A DNA stretch of 64,000 nucleotides. It comes from Geodermatophilus aquaeductus (GTDB lineage Bacteria > Actinomycetota > Actinomycetes > Mycobacteriales > Geodermatophilaceae). The position numbers and the translations under genes are program-made. The notes under the pieces were generated by a model. The model was not told the DNA's origin. It saw only the letters and a program-made list of their open reading frames with translations, and did no database searches. The stretch spans positions 1 through 64,000 of the forward strand of contig NZ_FXTJ01000005.1 in assembly GCF_900182545.1 (NCBI RefSeq), read 5' to 3'. Below are positions 24,198-33,972 of the stretch, piece after piece; position 1 is the first letter of the stretch, and every line of letters starts with the position of its first letter.

Positions 24198-25586
24198 CTA
24201 CTGGAGTGTGATCGGGTTGACGACGTCGGCGACGAGCAGCAGCCCCGACAGCGCGATGAACAACCCGGCGACGACGTAGGCCACGGGCATCAGCCGGGCG
24301 ATGTCGAACGGCCCGGGGTCGGGGCGGCCGCGCCAGCGGGCGACCACCGACCGGGCCTTCTCGTACAGCGCCCCGGCCACGTGCCCGCCGTCGAGCGGGT
24401 AGATCGGCACCAGGTTGAACAGGAACAGCACCATGTTCACGCTGGCCAGCAGGCTGAGGAAGAAGCTCACCTTCTCGGCGCCGCTGAACTCCTGGATGGC
24501 GAACACCTCGCCGGAGATCCGGCCGACGCCGACGACGCCGATCGGCCCGTTGACGTCGCGCTCCTCGCCGAGGAACGCCGCCCGGAACAGCTGCGGCACC
24601 CGCTCGGGGATCTCCAGCAGCCGCTGCACCGACTGCGACACGACCATGCCGAAGTAGCCGGGCAGCTCGCCGACCGACTGGCGGGCGAAGCCGAACACCG
24701 GGCTGACGCCGAGGTAGCCGGCGGTCATGGTGCCCTCGCCGTCGTCGGTGGCGACGACGTTCTCGATCGGCGTGACCGTGAGCTCCCGCCGGGCGCCGTC
24801 GCGCTCGACGGTGAGCTGCAGCGGCTGGCCGGCCGAGGCGCGGATCGCCTGCTGCACCGTCGTCCAGCTGTCGTACGCGGTCGGATCGACCTGCTGCCCG
24901 CCGATGGCGACGATCGTGTCGCCGGGCCGCAGGCCGGCCTCGGCAGCCGGGCTCGGCACCGGCTCGGCGCAGTCGGCGCTGCCCGCCTCGCACAGCTGCC
25001 CGGCCTCCGCGCCGCTGGTGACGATCGGGATGCCGCAGACGTCGGTGTCCTGCTCCTCGGCGACGGCGATGCTCTCCGCGCCCGCCGGGACGACGCAGGC
25101 CGGCACGGTGTCGAGCTGGGTGGTGACGACGTTGGTGCCGATCGCGGTGAGCGCGATGCCGAAGAACAGGACCGCGAGCACCAGGTTGTGGAACGGCCCG
25201 GCGAACATGACGATCACGCGCTGCCACCAGGGCTTGGCGTAGAAGACCCGGCCGGCGTCGCTGGGCCGGACGTCGTCGAGGGCCTGGCCGCGGACCTCGG
25301 CGATGAACCTCCGCATGCGGGTGGCGCGCTCGCTCTCGCCCTCCTCGGCCGGCGGGATCATGCCGACGATGCGGATGTAGCCGCCGAGCGGGATGGCCTT
25401 GATGCCGTACTCGGTCTCGCCGCGGCGGCGGGAGAACACGGTGGGCCCGAAGCCGACCATGAACTGCGGGACCCGCATGCCGAACTTCCGCGCCCAGAAG
25501 AAGTGGCCGAACTCGTGGAAGCCGATGCTGAACAGCAGGCCGATCGCGAACGCGACGATCCCGAGGACGGTCAGCAGGATGCTCAG
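24198..25586 (-). CDS. Site-2 intramembrane zinc protease (Rip1/RseP family), CTG start
   Basis: Cuts membrane-embedded anti-sigma factors and other substrates within the bilayer. Translation from CTG at 25586 gives 462 aa. The first helix carries the zinc motif HEFGH at residues 24-28. A PDZ-containing periplasmic loop follows, and [12 protein letters not shown] near the C-terminus is the second metal/active-site motif. The first conventional start, ATG at 25478, would remove HEFGH. The CTG overlaps the dxr stop by 4 bp (CTGA) and has GGAGG six bases upstream. No ATG, GTG or TTG lies in frame between. It corresponds to Rv2869c. Confidence 0.9.
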   Translation of the reverse strand: MSILLTVLGIVAFAIGLLFSIGFHEFGHFFWARKFGMRVPQFMVGFGPTVFSRRRGETEYGIKAIPLGGYIRIVGMIPPAEEGESERATRMRRFIAEVRGQALDDVRPSDAGRVFYAKPWWQRVIVMFAGPFHNLVLAVLFFGIALTAIGTNVVTTQLDTVPACVVPAGAESIAVAEEQDTDVCGIPIVTSGAEAGQLCEAGSADCAEPVPSPAAEAGLRPGDTIVAIGGQQVDPTAYDSWTTVQQAIRASAGQPLQLTVERDGARRELTVTPIENVVATDDGEGTMTAGYLGVSPVFGFARQSVGELPGYFGMVVSQSVQRLLEIPERVPQLFRAAFLGEERDVNGPIGVVGVGRISGEVFAIQEFSGAEKVSFFLSLLASVNMVLFLFNLVPIYPLDGGHVAGALYEKARSVVARWRGRPDPGPFDIARLMPVAYVVAGLFIALSGLLLVADVVNPITLQ

Positions 25587-26785
25587 CTGGGGCCTCCGGC
25601 AAGGGCGGCGCGGGCGTGCTGCCGGGCCCAGCGCTCGGCGGCCAGCACGTCGTCCACGCAGGTGGGCGCGCCGAGGTCCGGCGCGTCGTCGAGGGTACGC
25701 GCGACGAGCCCGACGACGTCCGGGAAACGCAGCCGCCCGGCGAGGAAGGCCGCGACCGCCTCCTCGTTGGCCGCGTTGTACACCGCCGGGACGACGCCGC
25801 CGGCCTCCCCCGCCGCGCGCGCGAGCCGCACCGCCGGGAAGGCGTCGGAGTCCAGGGGCGCGAACTCCCAGGTGCTCGCCGTCGACCAGTCGAGGGCCGG
25901 CTGCACGTGCGGCAGCCGGTCGGGCCAGGCCAGCGCCAGCGCGATGGGCAGCCGCATGTCGGGCGGGCTGGCCTGGGCGATCGTCGCGCCGTCGGCGAAG
26001 GTGACCATCGAGTGCACGATCGACTGCGGGTGCACGACGACGTCGATGTCGGCGTAGGGCACGCCGAAGAGCAGGTGCGCCTCGATCAGCTCCAGGCCCT
26101 TGTTGACCAGGGTGGCGGAGTTGATCGTCACCACCGGCCCCATGGCCCAGGTGGGGTGCGCCAGCGCCTGCTCAGGGGTGACGTCGGCGAGGTCGGCGGC
26201 GGCGCGCCCGCGGAACGGGCCGCCGCTGGCGGTGAGCACCAGCCGGGCCACCTCGCCCCGGGCACCGCCGCGCAGGCACTGCGCCAGCGCCGAGTGCTCG
26301 GAGTCCACCGGCACGAGCTGGCCGGGCGCGGCGGCGGCGGTGACCAGGTCGCCGCCGGCGACGAGGGACTCCTTGTTGGCCAGGGCGACGACGTTGCCGG
26401 CCCGCAGGGCGGCCAGCGTGGGTCCGAGCCCGATCGAGCCGGTGATCCCGTTGAGGACGACGTCGGTGCGCCGCGCGGCCAGCTCCTCGGCGGCGCGCGG
26501 CCCGGCGAGGATCTCCGGCAGCGCGTACTCCCCCTTGGCCCAGCCGCGCTGCGAGGCCGCCGCGTAGAAGGCCAGCTGCAGGTCCTGGGCCGCCGTGGCG
26601 CGGGCGACCGCCACGGTGCGCACGCCGAGGGTCAGCGCCTGCTCGGCCAGCCGGGCGACGTCGCCCCCTCCGGCGGCCAGCGCGGTGATCCGCAGCCGGC
26701 CGGGGTTCTGCTCGGCGACGGCGATCGCCTGCCGGCCGATCGAGCCGGTGGAGCCCAGCACGGTGACCTCGCGCGGCTCGCTCAT
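25583..26785 (-). CDS. dxr: 1-deoxy-D-xylulose 5-phosphate reductoisomerase
   Basis: The first committed step of the MEP pathway: NADPH-dependent conversion of DXP to MEP. The product is 400 aa from ATG at 26785, where AGGA lies eight bases upstream; an ATG at 26794 would add three residues. The N-terminal [10 protein letters not shown] dinucleotide motif is visible, with [11 protein letters not shown] and the catalytic PVDSEHSA block, and SGGPFRG and HPTWAMG in the flexible loop. The stop is shared with the CTG start of the following protease gene, implying coupled translation. Confidence 0.96.
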   Translation of the reverse strand: MSEPREVTVLGSTGSIGRQAIAVAEQNPGRLRITALAAGGGDVARLAEQALTLGVRTVAVARATAAQDLQLAFYAAASQRGWAKGEYALPEILAGPRAAEELAARRTDVVLNGITGSIGLGPTLAALRAGNVVALANKESLVAGGDLVTAAAAPGQLVPVDSEHSALAQCLRGGARGEVARLVLTASGGPFRGRAAADLADVTPEQALAHPTWAMGPVVTINSATLVNKGLELIEAHLLFGVPYADIDVVVHPQSIVHSMVTFADGATIAQASPPDMRLPIALALAWPDRLPHVQPALDWSTASTWEFAPLDSDAFPAVRLARAAGEAGGVVPAVYNAANEEAVAAFLAGRLRFPDVVGLVARTLDDAPDLGAPTCVDDVLAAERWARQHARAALAGGPS

Positions 26786-26955
26786 GTCGCGCATCCTGCC
26801 AACCCCGCCGCTGCCATTCGCGCACCGCGGGCCCCATGCACCCCTCCGGTCACTCCTGACCCGAAATGATCATCCGGGCTACATCGGAACAGGATCGTGC
26901 CGATGAGGGTGCTGACGGCCCGGGGTGTCCGGGCCACAGACGCCCCGGAGGGCCC

Positions 26956-27873
26956 ATGTCCCGCGTGTCCCCGCTCCGCCTCTGCACCGTCGCAGGGCTC
27001 GCCGCCGGCACGGTCGCTGCCGGTGTCGCGCTCGCGCCGACCGCCCTCGCCGCCGGCCTGCCCGCTCCCACGGCTCCGGCGACCGTCGAGGCCGGCGTGG
27101 GGTTCCAGGTCACCGGCACCGGCTGCGTGATCGAGGAGCCCTTCAACTGGGCCGTCGTCGGGATCGTGACCGACGTCCCGACCCAGGACCCGGAGGACGA
27201 CCTCTTCGGCGCCATCCCGCACGACGACGGCTCCTGGACCGCGACGGTCGTGTTCCCCGCCGGCACCACCGGCAGGCACGAGATCCGTGCGGCCTGCGGC
27301 TCCTACTACGGCGAGGAGGCCACCGAGTACCCCGTCGTCACCGTCACCGTGGGCACCCCCTCGACCGGCACGCCGTCGACGCCGACCGCCTCCACCACCA
27401 GCGCCGCTCCCACCACCTCGGCCACCGGCCAGATCCGCGGCACCTCGGCGAACAGCCCCGGCGTGGCCAGCCCCGACACCGGCGCCGCGACCGGCGACCG
27501 CTCGACCCCTGGCCAGAAGGTCGTCAAGGTCCTCACCGGCTTCAAGCCCGGTGAGGTCGTCACGGTGACCCTGCACTCGACCCCGCAGCGGGTGGCCAGT
27601 GCGACCGCCGACGCCTCGGGCACCGTCCGCATCGAGTTCACCCTCCCGGCGGGCACCCCGGCCGGCGCGCACACGCTGGTCTACGAGGGCAGCCAGGGCA
27701 CCTACTTCCAGGAGGCGTTCACGGTGACCGCGGCTGCCGGCTCCGGCGCCGCCCTGGCCTACACCGGCGCGAGCGTCGCCCTGCCGCTGGGCCTGGGCGC
27801 CGGGGCCCTCGCGCTGGGCGGCGGCCTGGTGGTCCTCTCCCGCCGCCGGTCCGCGGGGGCCCCGCAGGCCTGA
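26956..27873 (+). CDS. Secreted surface protein with LAXTG sorting signal
   Basis: A 305-aa protein with a Sec signal peptide (cleavage probably after TALA near residue 33). Two beta-sandwich-like regions are separated by a Thr/Ser/Pro linker at about 135-185. The C-terminal sorting signal is LAYTG at residues 267-271, followed by a hydrophobic helix and SRRRS. LAXTG is the motif used by class E sortases in high-GC actinobacteria, so wall attachment is inferred. GGAGGG lies just before the ATG. It is 2 nt upstream of the LCP gene, hence co-transcribed. The ligand or role is unknown; no sortase gene is in the window. Confidence 0.8.
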   Translation: MSRVSPLRLCTVAGLAAGTVAAGVALAPTALAAGLPAPTAPATVEAGVGFQVTGTGCVIEEPFNWAVVGIVTDVPTQDPEDDLFGAIPHDDGSWTATVVFPAGTTGRHEIRAACGSYYGEEATEYPVVTVTVGTPSTGTPSTPTASTTSAAPTTSATGQIRGTSANSPGVASPDTGAATGDRSTPGQKVVKVLTGFKPGEVVTVTLHSTPQRVASATADASGTVRIEFTLPAGTPAGAHTLVYEGSQGTYFQEAFTVTAAAGSGAALAYTGASVALPLGLGAGALALGGGLVVLSRRRSAGAPQA

Positions 27874-27875
27874 GC

Positions 27876-28844
27876 GTGACCCCTCCGCACGACCCCGACG
27901 CCGGCCAGGCACCGCCTGGCCGGCGTCGGCCGCGTTCGCGGCGCCGGCGGGCCACCCTCGCCGCCGGCCTGCTGGCGGTGCTGCTGCTCCTGGCCGACGC
28001 CGCCGTGCTGTCCGACCGCGTCGGCGAGGTCGACGTCGCCCTGACCGCCGACGACTCCGACGGGCGCACGTGGCTCCTGGTGGGCCTCGACTCGCGCGAG
28101 CACCTGCCCGCGGGCGCCGACCCCGCCGACTTCGGCACCCCCGAAACCGTGCCCGGCACGCGGGCCGACGTCGTGCTCGTCGTCCACCAGACCGACGCCG
28201 GCACCAGCGTGCTGTCGGTCCCCCGCGACCTCCTGGTCGTCAGTGGACGCAGTCCCGACCGACTGGCCCTGAGCTGGCTCGACGGACCCTCTGCCACCGT
28301 CGGCGCGCTCTGCCGGCTGGGGATCCCCACCGACCACCTGGTCACCGTCGACCTGGCCGGCTTCGCCGCGGTGGTCGACGCCGCCGGCGGGCTGGACGTC
28401 GACGTCCCCGAGCCCGTCCGCGACCGGCCCGCCGGCCTGCTGCTGGAGCGCGCCGGACGGCAGCACGTCGACGGCGCCACCGCACTCGCCCTGGTCCGCT
28501 CCCGGCACCCCGAGCACCGCGTCGACGGCGCGTGGGTGCCTGCGCCGGTCGACCCGGACGGCCGGGCGACGGCGGCGGGCACCGTCCTGTCCGCGCTGGT
28601 CGCGCAGGTGCAGCGCTCGTCGCTGCTCCCCTGGCGGCTGCAGTCGATGGCCTGGGCGGCCTCGGGCGCCCTCACGGTCGACCCCGGTACGTCGGTCGCC
28701 GACCTGCTCGCGCTGGCGAGGGCCGACATCGGTGCGGTGGACGTGCTCCCGGCGGCCGAGCCGGTGGCCGGCACGCTGCCGCGTCTGCCCACGTCGGACA
28801 CCACCGCCGCCGTGGCCGCGGCCGGGATGCACTGCGACGCCTGA
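27876..28844 (+). CDS. LytR-CpsA-Psr (LCP) family protein
   Basis: LCP proteins transfer polyprenyl-linked glycopolymers onto peptidoglycan or related acceptors at the outer face of the membrane. The product is 322 aa. A basic cytoplasmic N-terminus, one membrane helix at about 28-45, and the LCP domain are visible: TWLLVGLDSRE, TRADVVLVV, LSVPRDL, and VRSRHPEHRVDGAW carrying the conserved arginines. The region after residue 240 is short compared with full LCP enzymes. The GTG start is 2 nt after the surface-protein stop. The pairing suggests envelope assembly; the substrate is unknown. Confidence 0.85.
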   Translation: MTPPHDPDAGQAPPGRRRPRSRRRRATLAAGLLAVLLLLADAAVLSDRVGEVDVALTADDSDGRTWLLVGLDSREHLPAGADPADFGTPETVPGTRADVVLVVHQTDAGTSVLSVPRDLLVVSGRSPDRLALSWLDGPSATVGALCRLGIPTDHLVTVDLAGFAAVVDAAGGLDVDVPEPVRDRPAGLLLERAGRQHVDGATALALVRSRHPEHRVDGAWVPAPVDPDGRATAAGTVLSALVAQVQRSSLLPWRLQSMAWAASGALTVDPGTSVADLLALARADIGAVDVLPAAEPVAGTLPRLPTSDTTAAVAAAGMHCDA

Positions 28845-28899
28845 CGACCCGCCGCCACCTCGACCGGTGCCCAGTGGGGCGGGCTGGCAGGATGGGGGC

Positions 28900-29220
28900 G
28901 TGAGCGAGCAGCACGGCCCCGGGGTCCGCCAGCACAACCCGCTGACCACGCGCGTCAACCAGCCCAACCGCGAGGAGGGCGTGGTCCGCGCCGGGGAGCA
29001 CCCGGTCGAGCACGAGCGCCCCGAGGACTGGGGCTGGCACCACCGCATGCGCACGGCGCCCCAGGTCGCCGGCTGGCTCACCGTGGTGGCGATGCTGTCC
29101 TACACGTGGGGCAACCACGAGGGCCGCATGGAGGACGTGTTCCTCTTCGCCATCGCCGCGGGGCTCGTCGTCCTGCTGCTGTGGGACCTGCGCCGCAAGC
29201 GCACCGCCTGGCGCCCCTAG
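28900..29220 (+). CDS. DUF2631 membrane protein
   Basis: A 106-aa protein of the actinobacterial DUF2631 family. It has a hydrophilic N-terminal half ending in EDWGWHHR, a membrane helix around residues 55-70, a short NHEGR loop and a second helix at about 80-97 ending in a basic tail. The GTG start at 28900 removes an upstream shadow extension. It corresponds to Rv2876 in position and type. The function is unknown. It ends 6 nt from the tail of the VIT1-type gene on the other strand. Confidence 0.82.
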   Translation: MSEQHGPGVRQHNPLTTRVNQPNREEGVVRAGEHPVEHERPEDWGWHHRMRTAPQVAGWLTVVAMLSYTWGNHEGRMEDVFLFAIAAGLVVLLLWDLRRKRTAWRP

Positions 29221-29226
29221 GACAGA

Positions 29227-29943
29227 TCAGGCGGCGGTGACGCCGATCGCCGCGCCGATGGCGTAGGTGGCCCCGGCCGCGACCGCCCCGAAGAGCAGCT
29301 GCCGCAGGCCCGCGGACCACCACGGCCGCGGCGTAAAGCGCGAGGACAGCGCGCCGGCCACCACCAGGCCCACGCCGCCGCACAGCAGCGCCACCCACAG
29401 CAGCGAGAGCCCGAACAGGTAGGGCAGCAGCGGGACCACCGCGCCGACGGCGAAGGTGAGCAGCGAGGAGACCGCGGCCGTCATCGGGGACGGCTTGTCG
29501 GCTGGGTTGAGCCCCAGCTCGGCGACCACGTGCAGCCGCAGCGCGGTGTCGGGGTCGCGGTGCAGCTGGACGGCCACCTGCCGGGCGAGGTCGCCGTCGA
29601 CCCCGCGGACCCGCAGCATCTGCACCAGCTCGGCGAGCTCCCCGGCCGGATTGCGCTCCAGCTCGCGGCGTTCCTTCTCGACCTCGAGGTCGAGCTGCTC
29701 GTTCTGCGTCTTCACCGACGTGTACTCGCCCAGCGCCATCGAGAGGGCGCCGGCGACCAGGCTGGCCGTGCCGGCGAGCACGATCGCGCGGGAGGACGCC
29801 CCGCCGCCGCCGACACCGGAGACCAGCGCGGTGTTGGTCACCAGCCCGTCCATGGCGCCGAAGACGGCGGCGCGCAGCCAGCCGCCGGAGACGTCCGCGT
29901 GGCTGTGCTCGTGCGCCTCGGCGGTAGGCGCCTCGGACGTCAC
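29227..29943 (-). CDS. VIT1/CCC1 family Fe/Mn transporter
   Basis: A 238-aa integral membrane protein of the vacuolar iron transporter family, likely exporting or sequestering Fe(II)/Mn(II). The first helix carries [19 protein letters not shown], the second has [14 protein letters not shown], and a cytoplasmic Glu-rich helical hairpin ([11 protein letters not shown]) that binds metal lies between helices 2 and 3. Three further helices complete the fold. The His-rich N-terminus (HEHSH) may bind metal too. The GTG start overlaps the rlmN stop by 4 bp. Confidence 0.9.
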   Translation of the reverse strand: MTSEAPTAEAHEHSHADVSGGWLRAAVFGAMDGLVTNTALVSGVGGGGASSRAIVLAGTASLVAGALSMALGEYTSVKTQNEQLDLEVEKERRELERNPAGELAELVQMLRVRGVDGDLARQVAVQLHRDPDTALRLHVVAELGLNPADKPSPMTAAVSSLLTFAVGAVVPLLPYLFGLSLLWVALLCGGVGLVVAGALSSRFTPRPWWSAGLRQLLFGAVAAGATYAIGAAIGVTAA

Positions 29944-31115
29944 GCGTCCGTCTCCGCCCCCAGGGCCACCGGGGTCTCGACCGCCGGGGTCGGCGTGGCG
30001 ACCGTGGGGACGCCGTCGGCGCGGTCGGCGGCGGCGAGCTGGCCGCAGGCGCCGTCGATGTCCTGGCCGCGGGTGTCGCGGACCGTCGTCGGCACCCCGT
30101 GCGCGCGCAGCCGGGCCACGAACTCCCGCTGCGCGGGCAGGGGGCTGGCGTCCCAGGGGCTGCCCGGCGTCGGGTTGAGCGGGATCAGGTTGACGTGCGC
30201 GAGCCGCTTCGCCAGCAGCCGGCCGAGCAGGTCGGCGCGCTCGGGCTGGTCGTTGACGTCGCGGATGAGCGCGTACTCCACCGAGTACCGGCGGCCGGTG
30301 CGCGCGGCGTAGGCGTCGGCGGCGTCGACGACCTCGGCCACCTTGTGGCGGGTGTTGATCGGCACGAGGGTGTCGCGCAGCTCGTCGTCGGGGGCGTGCA
30401 GGCTCACCGCGAGGGTGACGTTGAGGCCCTCCTCGGTGAGCCGCCGGATCGCCGGCACCAGGCCCACGGTGGAGACGGTGACCGAGCGCTGCGACAGGCC
30501 CAGGCCCCAGGGGGCCGGCGTCAGCAGCGCGTCGAGGGTGCGGCGGACGCGGGCGTAGTTCGCCAGCGGCTCGCCCATGCCCATGAAGACCACGTTCGAC
30601 AGCCGGCCCGGGCCGCCGGGGATCTCGCCGGAGGCCATGGCCGCGGCGGCCGCGACCGCCTGCCCGATGATCTCGGCCGCGGAGAGGTTGCGGGTCAGCC
30701 CCTGCTGCCCGGTGGCGCAGAAGGGGCAGGCCATGCCGCAGCCGGCCTGGCTGGAGATGCACACGGTGGCGCGGTCGGGATAGCGCATGAGCACGCTCTC
30801 GACCAGCGCGCCGTCGTGCAGCCGCCAGAGCGTCTTGCGGGTGCGGCCGCCGTCGGCCGACTGGTGCCGGACCGGCGTGAGCAGCCCCGGCAGCAGCGCC
30901 TCGGCCAGCGCCTCGCGCACCGCGGCGGGCACGTCGGTCATCTGCGCCGGGTCGGTGGTGCCGCGGAAGAAGTGCCGGGCGAGCTGGTCGGCGCGGAAGG
31001 CCGGCTGCCCGATCCCGGCGACGGCGGTGCGCGCCTCCTCGCGGGTCAGGTCGGCGAGGTGGCGCGGCGGCTTGCCCCGGCGGGGGGCGTCGAGGACGAG
31101 CGGCAGGACAGTCAT
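29940..31115 (-). CDS. rlmN: Dual-specificity RNA methyltransferase RlmN
   Basis: A radical-SAM enzyme that methylates C2 of adenine 2503 in 23S rRNA and adenine 37 in some tRNAs. The product is 391 aa. The cluster motif CGMACPFC gives Cys126, Cys130 and Cys133. [11 protein letters not shown] is the GGEP-like SAM motif, and the C-terminal [16 protein letters not shown] supplies the catalytic cysteine. The ATG at 31115 is followed at once by family sequence. The location downstream of cdsA matches Rv2880c, with three plus-strand genes and a membrane protein inserted here. Confidence 0.95.
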   Translation of the reverse strand: MTVLPLVLDAPRRGKPPRHLADLTREEARTAVAGIGQPAFRADQLARHFFRGTTDPAQMTDVPAAVREALAEALLPGLLTPVRHQSADGGRTRKTLWRLHDGALVESVLMRYPDRATVCISSQAGCGMACPFCATGQQGLTRNLSAAEIIGQAVAAAAAMASGEIPGGPGRLSNVVFMGMGEPLANYARVRRTLDALLTPAPWGLGLSQRSVTVSTVGLVPAIRRLTEEGLNVTLAVSLHAPDDELRDTLVPINTRHKVAEVVDAADAYAARTGRRYSVEYALIRDVNDQPERADLLGRLLAKRLAHVNLIPLNPTPGSPWDASPLPAQREFVARLRAHGVPTTVRDTRGQDIDGACGQLAAADRADGVPTVATPTPAVETPVALGAETDA

Positions 31116-31177
31116 GGCGTGTCCATGGTCCCACCCGTGCGCGGCGCGTGGGCCGCGCTGCGGGTGAGGTCCCTCGC

Positions 31178-32404
31178 TCAGGACCGCCGGCCCCCGGCCA
31201 CCGCGGGCTCCGGTGCCGTCGTCGGCTGGGGCGTCGTGGTCGGGTCGGCGGTCTCCTCGGCCTCGTCCGTGTCCGTCTCGGGCTCGTCGGTCGGCGGCGG
31301 CGTCGTCGTCGTCGTCTCGGGTGTGGCCGTCGGTGGCGTCGGGGGCGGTGTCTCCTCCACGCCCGGGTCCGTCGTCGGCGTCGCGGTCGGCGTGCTCGTC
31401 GGCGCCGGCTCGACCGGGGTCGGGACCGTGACCGGGGGCGCGACGGGCTGGTCGACGGGAGGGGCCGCCGGGAGCGTCACCGGTGCCGGCGCGACGACGG
31501 CCGGCGCCGCCGGTTGCGGGTCCGGTGCCGGCGCGACGGCCGGTGGGGCCGCGGGGGCGACGACGGCGACCGGCGCGGGGTCCGTACCGGTCGCCGGGGC
31601 GGGCTCGACCGGCACCGGCTCGGGGGTGGTCGGTGCGGCCGGGACGGCGACGACCGCATGGGGCCGGGTCGGCGTCGCGGTGCGGGAGGTCGAGGGGGCC
31701 GCGGTCGGCGAGGACTGCACGGCCGCGGTCGGGACCGCGTCGGACGACGAGGTCGCCGCCAGAGCCGCGCCCGCCACCGCGCCGACGGCCATCAGCACCG
31801 CCACGAGCGTGATCCCCAGCCGGCGCCGGGGCCGGCGGCGGGGGCCGACGAGGACCTGCGGCCGCACGGCCTCCGCCGGACCGGCGACCGCGAACACCGT
31901 CTCCAGCGCCCGGGCCTCGGGCACCGCGTAGGGGCCGGGCGACGGCGGTGGCGTCCCGTGGTCCGCGGCGTCGTCCGCTCCGAGGACGGGCTCCTCCGGC
32001 ACCTCGGGCGCCGTGTCCTGGGAGGCCGGGTCCTGGGAGGCCGGGTCCTCGGAGGCCGGGTCCTCGGAGGCCGGGTCCTCGGAGGCCGCGTCCTCGGGAG
32101 CGGCGTCCTCGCGGGTCACCGCCTCGGGCGCCTCGGCTTCGGGCACCTCGGCTTCGGACGCCTCGTCGTCCGGTGCCTCGGCCTCGGGCGCCTCGGCCTC
32201 GGGCGCCTCGTCCTGGACTGCGTCGTCCACGGGGGCGCCGTCCGGGGCCGGCACGGGCTCCGGCTGGTTCACCCACTCCGGCAGCCAGTCCCGCCACAGG
32301 GCGGACGCCGGCGCGGCCGCGTCCTCCGCCTGCTCCACCGGGTCCACCGGGCTCCCGGCTGTGCCGAGGTCGTCGCGCGCCTCGTCGTCCTGCTGCGCCG
32401 TCAT
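31178..32404 (-). CDS. Single-pass membrane protein with acidic repeats, unknown function
   Basis: A 408-aa protein. Residues 1-190 are acidic and cytoplasmic, with 15-bp-encoded PASED repeats and EAEAP-type repeats. A basic patch GPRRRPRRR precedes one membrane helix at about 195-215. The remaining 190 residues are Pro/Thr/Ala/Val-rich and would lie outside, ending in GGRRS. The positive-inside rule supports this orientation. No catalytic or binding domain is visible. The layout recalls wall-spanning or scaffold proteins, or an anti-sigma-like shape without its domain, but I cannot assign a role. It stands alone, 62 nt before rlmN. Confidence 0.68.
   Translation of the reverse strand: MTAQQDDEARDDLGTAGSPVDPVEQAEDAAAPASALWRDWLPEWVNQPEPVPAPDGAPVDDAVQDEAPEAEAPEAEAPDDEASEAEVPEAEAPEAVTREDAAPEDAASEDPASEDPASEDPASQDPASQDTAPEVPEEPVLGADDAADHGTPPPSPGPYAVPEARALETVFAVAGPAEAVRPQVLVGPRRRPRRRLGITLVAVLMAVGAVAGAALAATSSSDAVPTAAVQSSPTAAPSTSRTATPTRPHAVVAVPAAPTTPEPVPVEPAPATGTDPAPVAVVAPAAPPAVAPAPDPQPAAPAVVAPAPVTLPAAPPVDQPVAPPVTVPTPVEPAPTSTPTATPTTDPGVEETPPPTPPTATPETTTTTPPPTDEPETDTDEAEETADPTTTPQPTTAPEPAVAGGRRS
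32015..32089 (-). repeat. Five 15-bp tandem repeats
   Basis: Five consecutive 15-bp units (GTCCTSGGAGGCCGG) at 32015-32029, 32030-32044, 32045-32059, 32060-32074 and 32075-32089; two have TGG and three TCG in the middle. They encode PASQD twice and PASED three times on the minus strand. A looser sixth unit follows. Near identity points to recent slippage or unequal recombination, so copy number may vary between strains. Confidence 0.9.
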
Positions 32405-32530
32405 CCCACCTCGCAGTAACCGACCGTCATGTTGTGCTCACCCCGTGGAGTGGTCATCGTGCCGGACGGATCCGGCCGCGTGCCGGAGGCGCGGCCGGGC
32501 GGGGGTGGGGAGCCCGCTAGCGTCGGCCGG

Positions 32531-33175
32531 GTGGCCGAGGCGGAACGCGACCCCAGCCCGCTCGATCCGGTCGGCGTGGGGCCGTGGGAGGGACCGTGGC
32601 CGGAGGACCCGCGCTACGACCCCGAGCTGCTCGCCGCCGGGGACCGCCGCAACGTCGTCGACCGGTACCGCTACTGGACGGTCGAGGCGATCGTGGCCGA
32701 CCTCGACCCGCGCCGGCACGCCTTCCACGTCGCCATCGAGAACTGGCGGCACGACCTGAACATCGGGACCGTCGTGCGCACGGCCAACGCCTTCCTCGCC
32801 GCCGAGGTGCACGTCGTCGGCCGGAAGCGGTGGAACCGCCGGGGCGCGATGGTGACCGACCGGTACCTGTCCGTGCGGCACCACCCCGACGCGGCCGCGC
32901 TGGGTGCCTGGGCGCGCGAGCGGGAGCTGCCCGTGCTCGCCGTCGACAACCTGCCCGGCGCGCGGCCGCTGGAGACCGCCGTCCTCCCGCGGGCCTGCGT
33001 GTTCCTGTTCGGCCAGGAGGGCAGCGGGCTGACGGCCGAGGCGCGGGCGGTGGCCGGCGACGTCCTGTCGATCGCCCAGTTCGGCTCGACGCGGTCGATC
33101 AACGCCGGTGTCGCGGCGGGCATCGCCATGCACGCCTGGGTCCGCCAGCACGCCGACCTGAGCGCTCCGGGCTGA
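32531..33175 (+). CDS. SpoU/TrmH family RNA 2'-O-methyltransferase
   Basis: A SAM-dependent SPOUT methyltransferase of 214 aa. The three SPOUT motifs are clear: motif 1 NWRHDLNIGTVVRTANAF, motif 2 CVFLFGQEGSGL, and motif 3 SIAQFGSTRSINAGVAAGI, which forms the trefoil knot. The GTG start at 32531 is chosen just after the promoter-like gap; in-frame sequence further upstream lacks family similarity. The target RNA is unknown. It is divergent from the acidic-repeat membrane protein and followed at 32 nt by the PPK2 gene. Confidence 0.88.
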   Translation: MAEAERDPSPLDPVGVGPWEGPWPEDPRYDPELLAAGDRRNVVDRYRYWTVEAIVADLDPRRHAFHVAIENWRHDLNIGTVVRTANAFLAAEVHVVGRKRWNRRGAMVTDRYLSVRHHPDAAALGAWARERELPVLAVDNLPGARPLETAVLPRACVFLFGQEGSGLTAEARAVAGDVLSIAQFGSTRSINAGVAAGIAMHAWVRQHADLSAPG

Positions 33176-33207
33176 CAGCCGGGAGCCGGTGCGCCAGGCT
33201 CGGCGGG

Positions 33208-33972
33208 GTGGGGCGACTCGACGACGTGGACCTGACCCAGCGGCTCGGCAAGCGCGAGGCCAAGGAACAGCTGGCCGCGGCCCAGCAGCGGCTGGTGCAC
33301 CTGCGGCTGTTCCTCGGCGGCCAGCTGGGGACACCGCTCGGGCCACCGGTGTGTGTGCTCTTCGAGGGCTGGGACGCCTCCGGCAAGGGCGGCGCGATCA
33401 AGCGGCTGGTCGACGAGCTCGACCCCCGCCACGTCCGGGTGTCCCAGTTCGCCGCCCCGACGTCCGACGAGAAGCGGCACCACTTCCTGTGGCGGTTCTG
33501 GCCGGTGCTGCCCGGCTGGGGCGGCATGGCCGTGCTCGACCGCACCTGGTACGGCCGTGTCCTGGTCGAGCGGGTCGAGGGGTTCGCACCCGAGGAGGCG
33601 TGGCAGCGGGCCTACGGCGAGATCGTGGACCTGGAGACCACGCTCGCCGCCGAGGGCATGGTGCTGGTCAAGTTCTGGCTGCACGTCTCGCCCGAGGAGC
33701 AGCTGAGCCGCTTCGAGTCGCGCTCGACCGACCCCTACCGCGCGTGGAAGCTGACCGACGAGGACTGGCGCAACCGCGAGAAGCGCCCGGCCTACGAGGC
33801 CGCCGTCGAGGACATGCTGGCGCGCACCGACCACCCCGCCGGCCGCTGGACGCTGGTGGCCGGTGACGACAAGCGGTGGGCGCGGGTGGCCGTCGTCCGC
33901 ACCGTGTGCGAGGCGATCGAGTCCGCCCTGGCCGCCCGCGGGATCGACCCCGACGCCGTGCCCGCGGGGTGA
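33208..33972 (+). CDS. Polyphosphate kinase 2 family protein
   Basis: Transfers phosphate between polyphosphate and nucleotides, using polyP to phosphorylate AMP or (d)NDPs depending on subclass. The product is 254 aa, one PPK2 domain. The Walker A-type loop is EGWDASGKGG (residues 53-62), the Walker B/Arg block is DRTWYGR (111-117), and the lid module contains FESRSTDPYRAWKLTDEDW. The GTG start at 33208 has a weak ribosome site. Its stop overlaps the start of the DUF952-GNAT gene by 4 bp. The subclass cannot be decided by eye. Confidence 0.92.
   Translation: MGRLDDVDLTQRLGKREAKEQLAAAQQRLVHLRLFLGGQLGTPLGPPVCVLFEGWDASGKGGAIKRLVDELDPRHVRVSQFAAPTSDEKRHHFLWRFWPVLPGWGGMAVLDRTWYGRVLVERVEGFAPEEAWQRAYGEIVDLETTLAAEGMVLVKFWLHVSPEEQLSRFESRSTDPYRAWKLTDEDWRNREKRPAYEAAVEDMLARTDHPAGRWTLVAGDDKRWARVAVVRTVCEAIESALAARGIDPDAVPAG

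Noticed and set aside
25442..25586. Frameshift or pseudogene in the site-2 protease
   Set aside because: The frame is intact from CTG 25586 through HEFGH to the C-terminal motif; an unusual start codon explains it more simply.
26866..26873. ATGATCAT palindrome upstream of the LAXTG protein
   Set aside because: An 8-bp palindrome alone is too short to call an operator; it is only notable for being AT-rich here.
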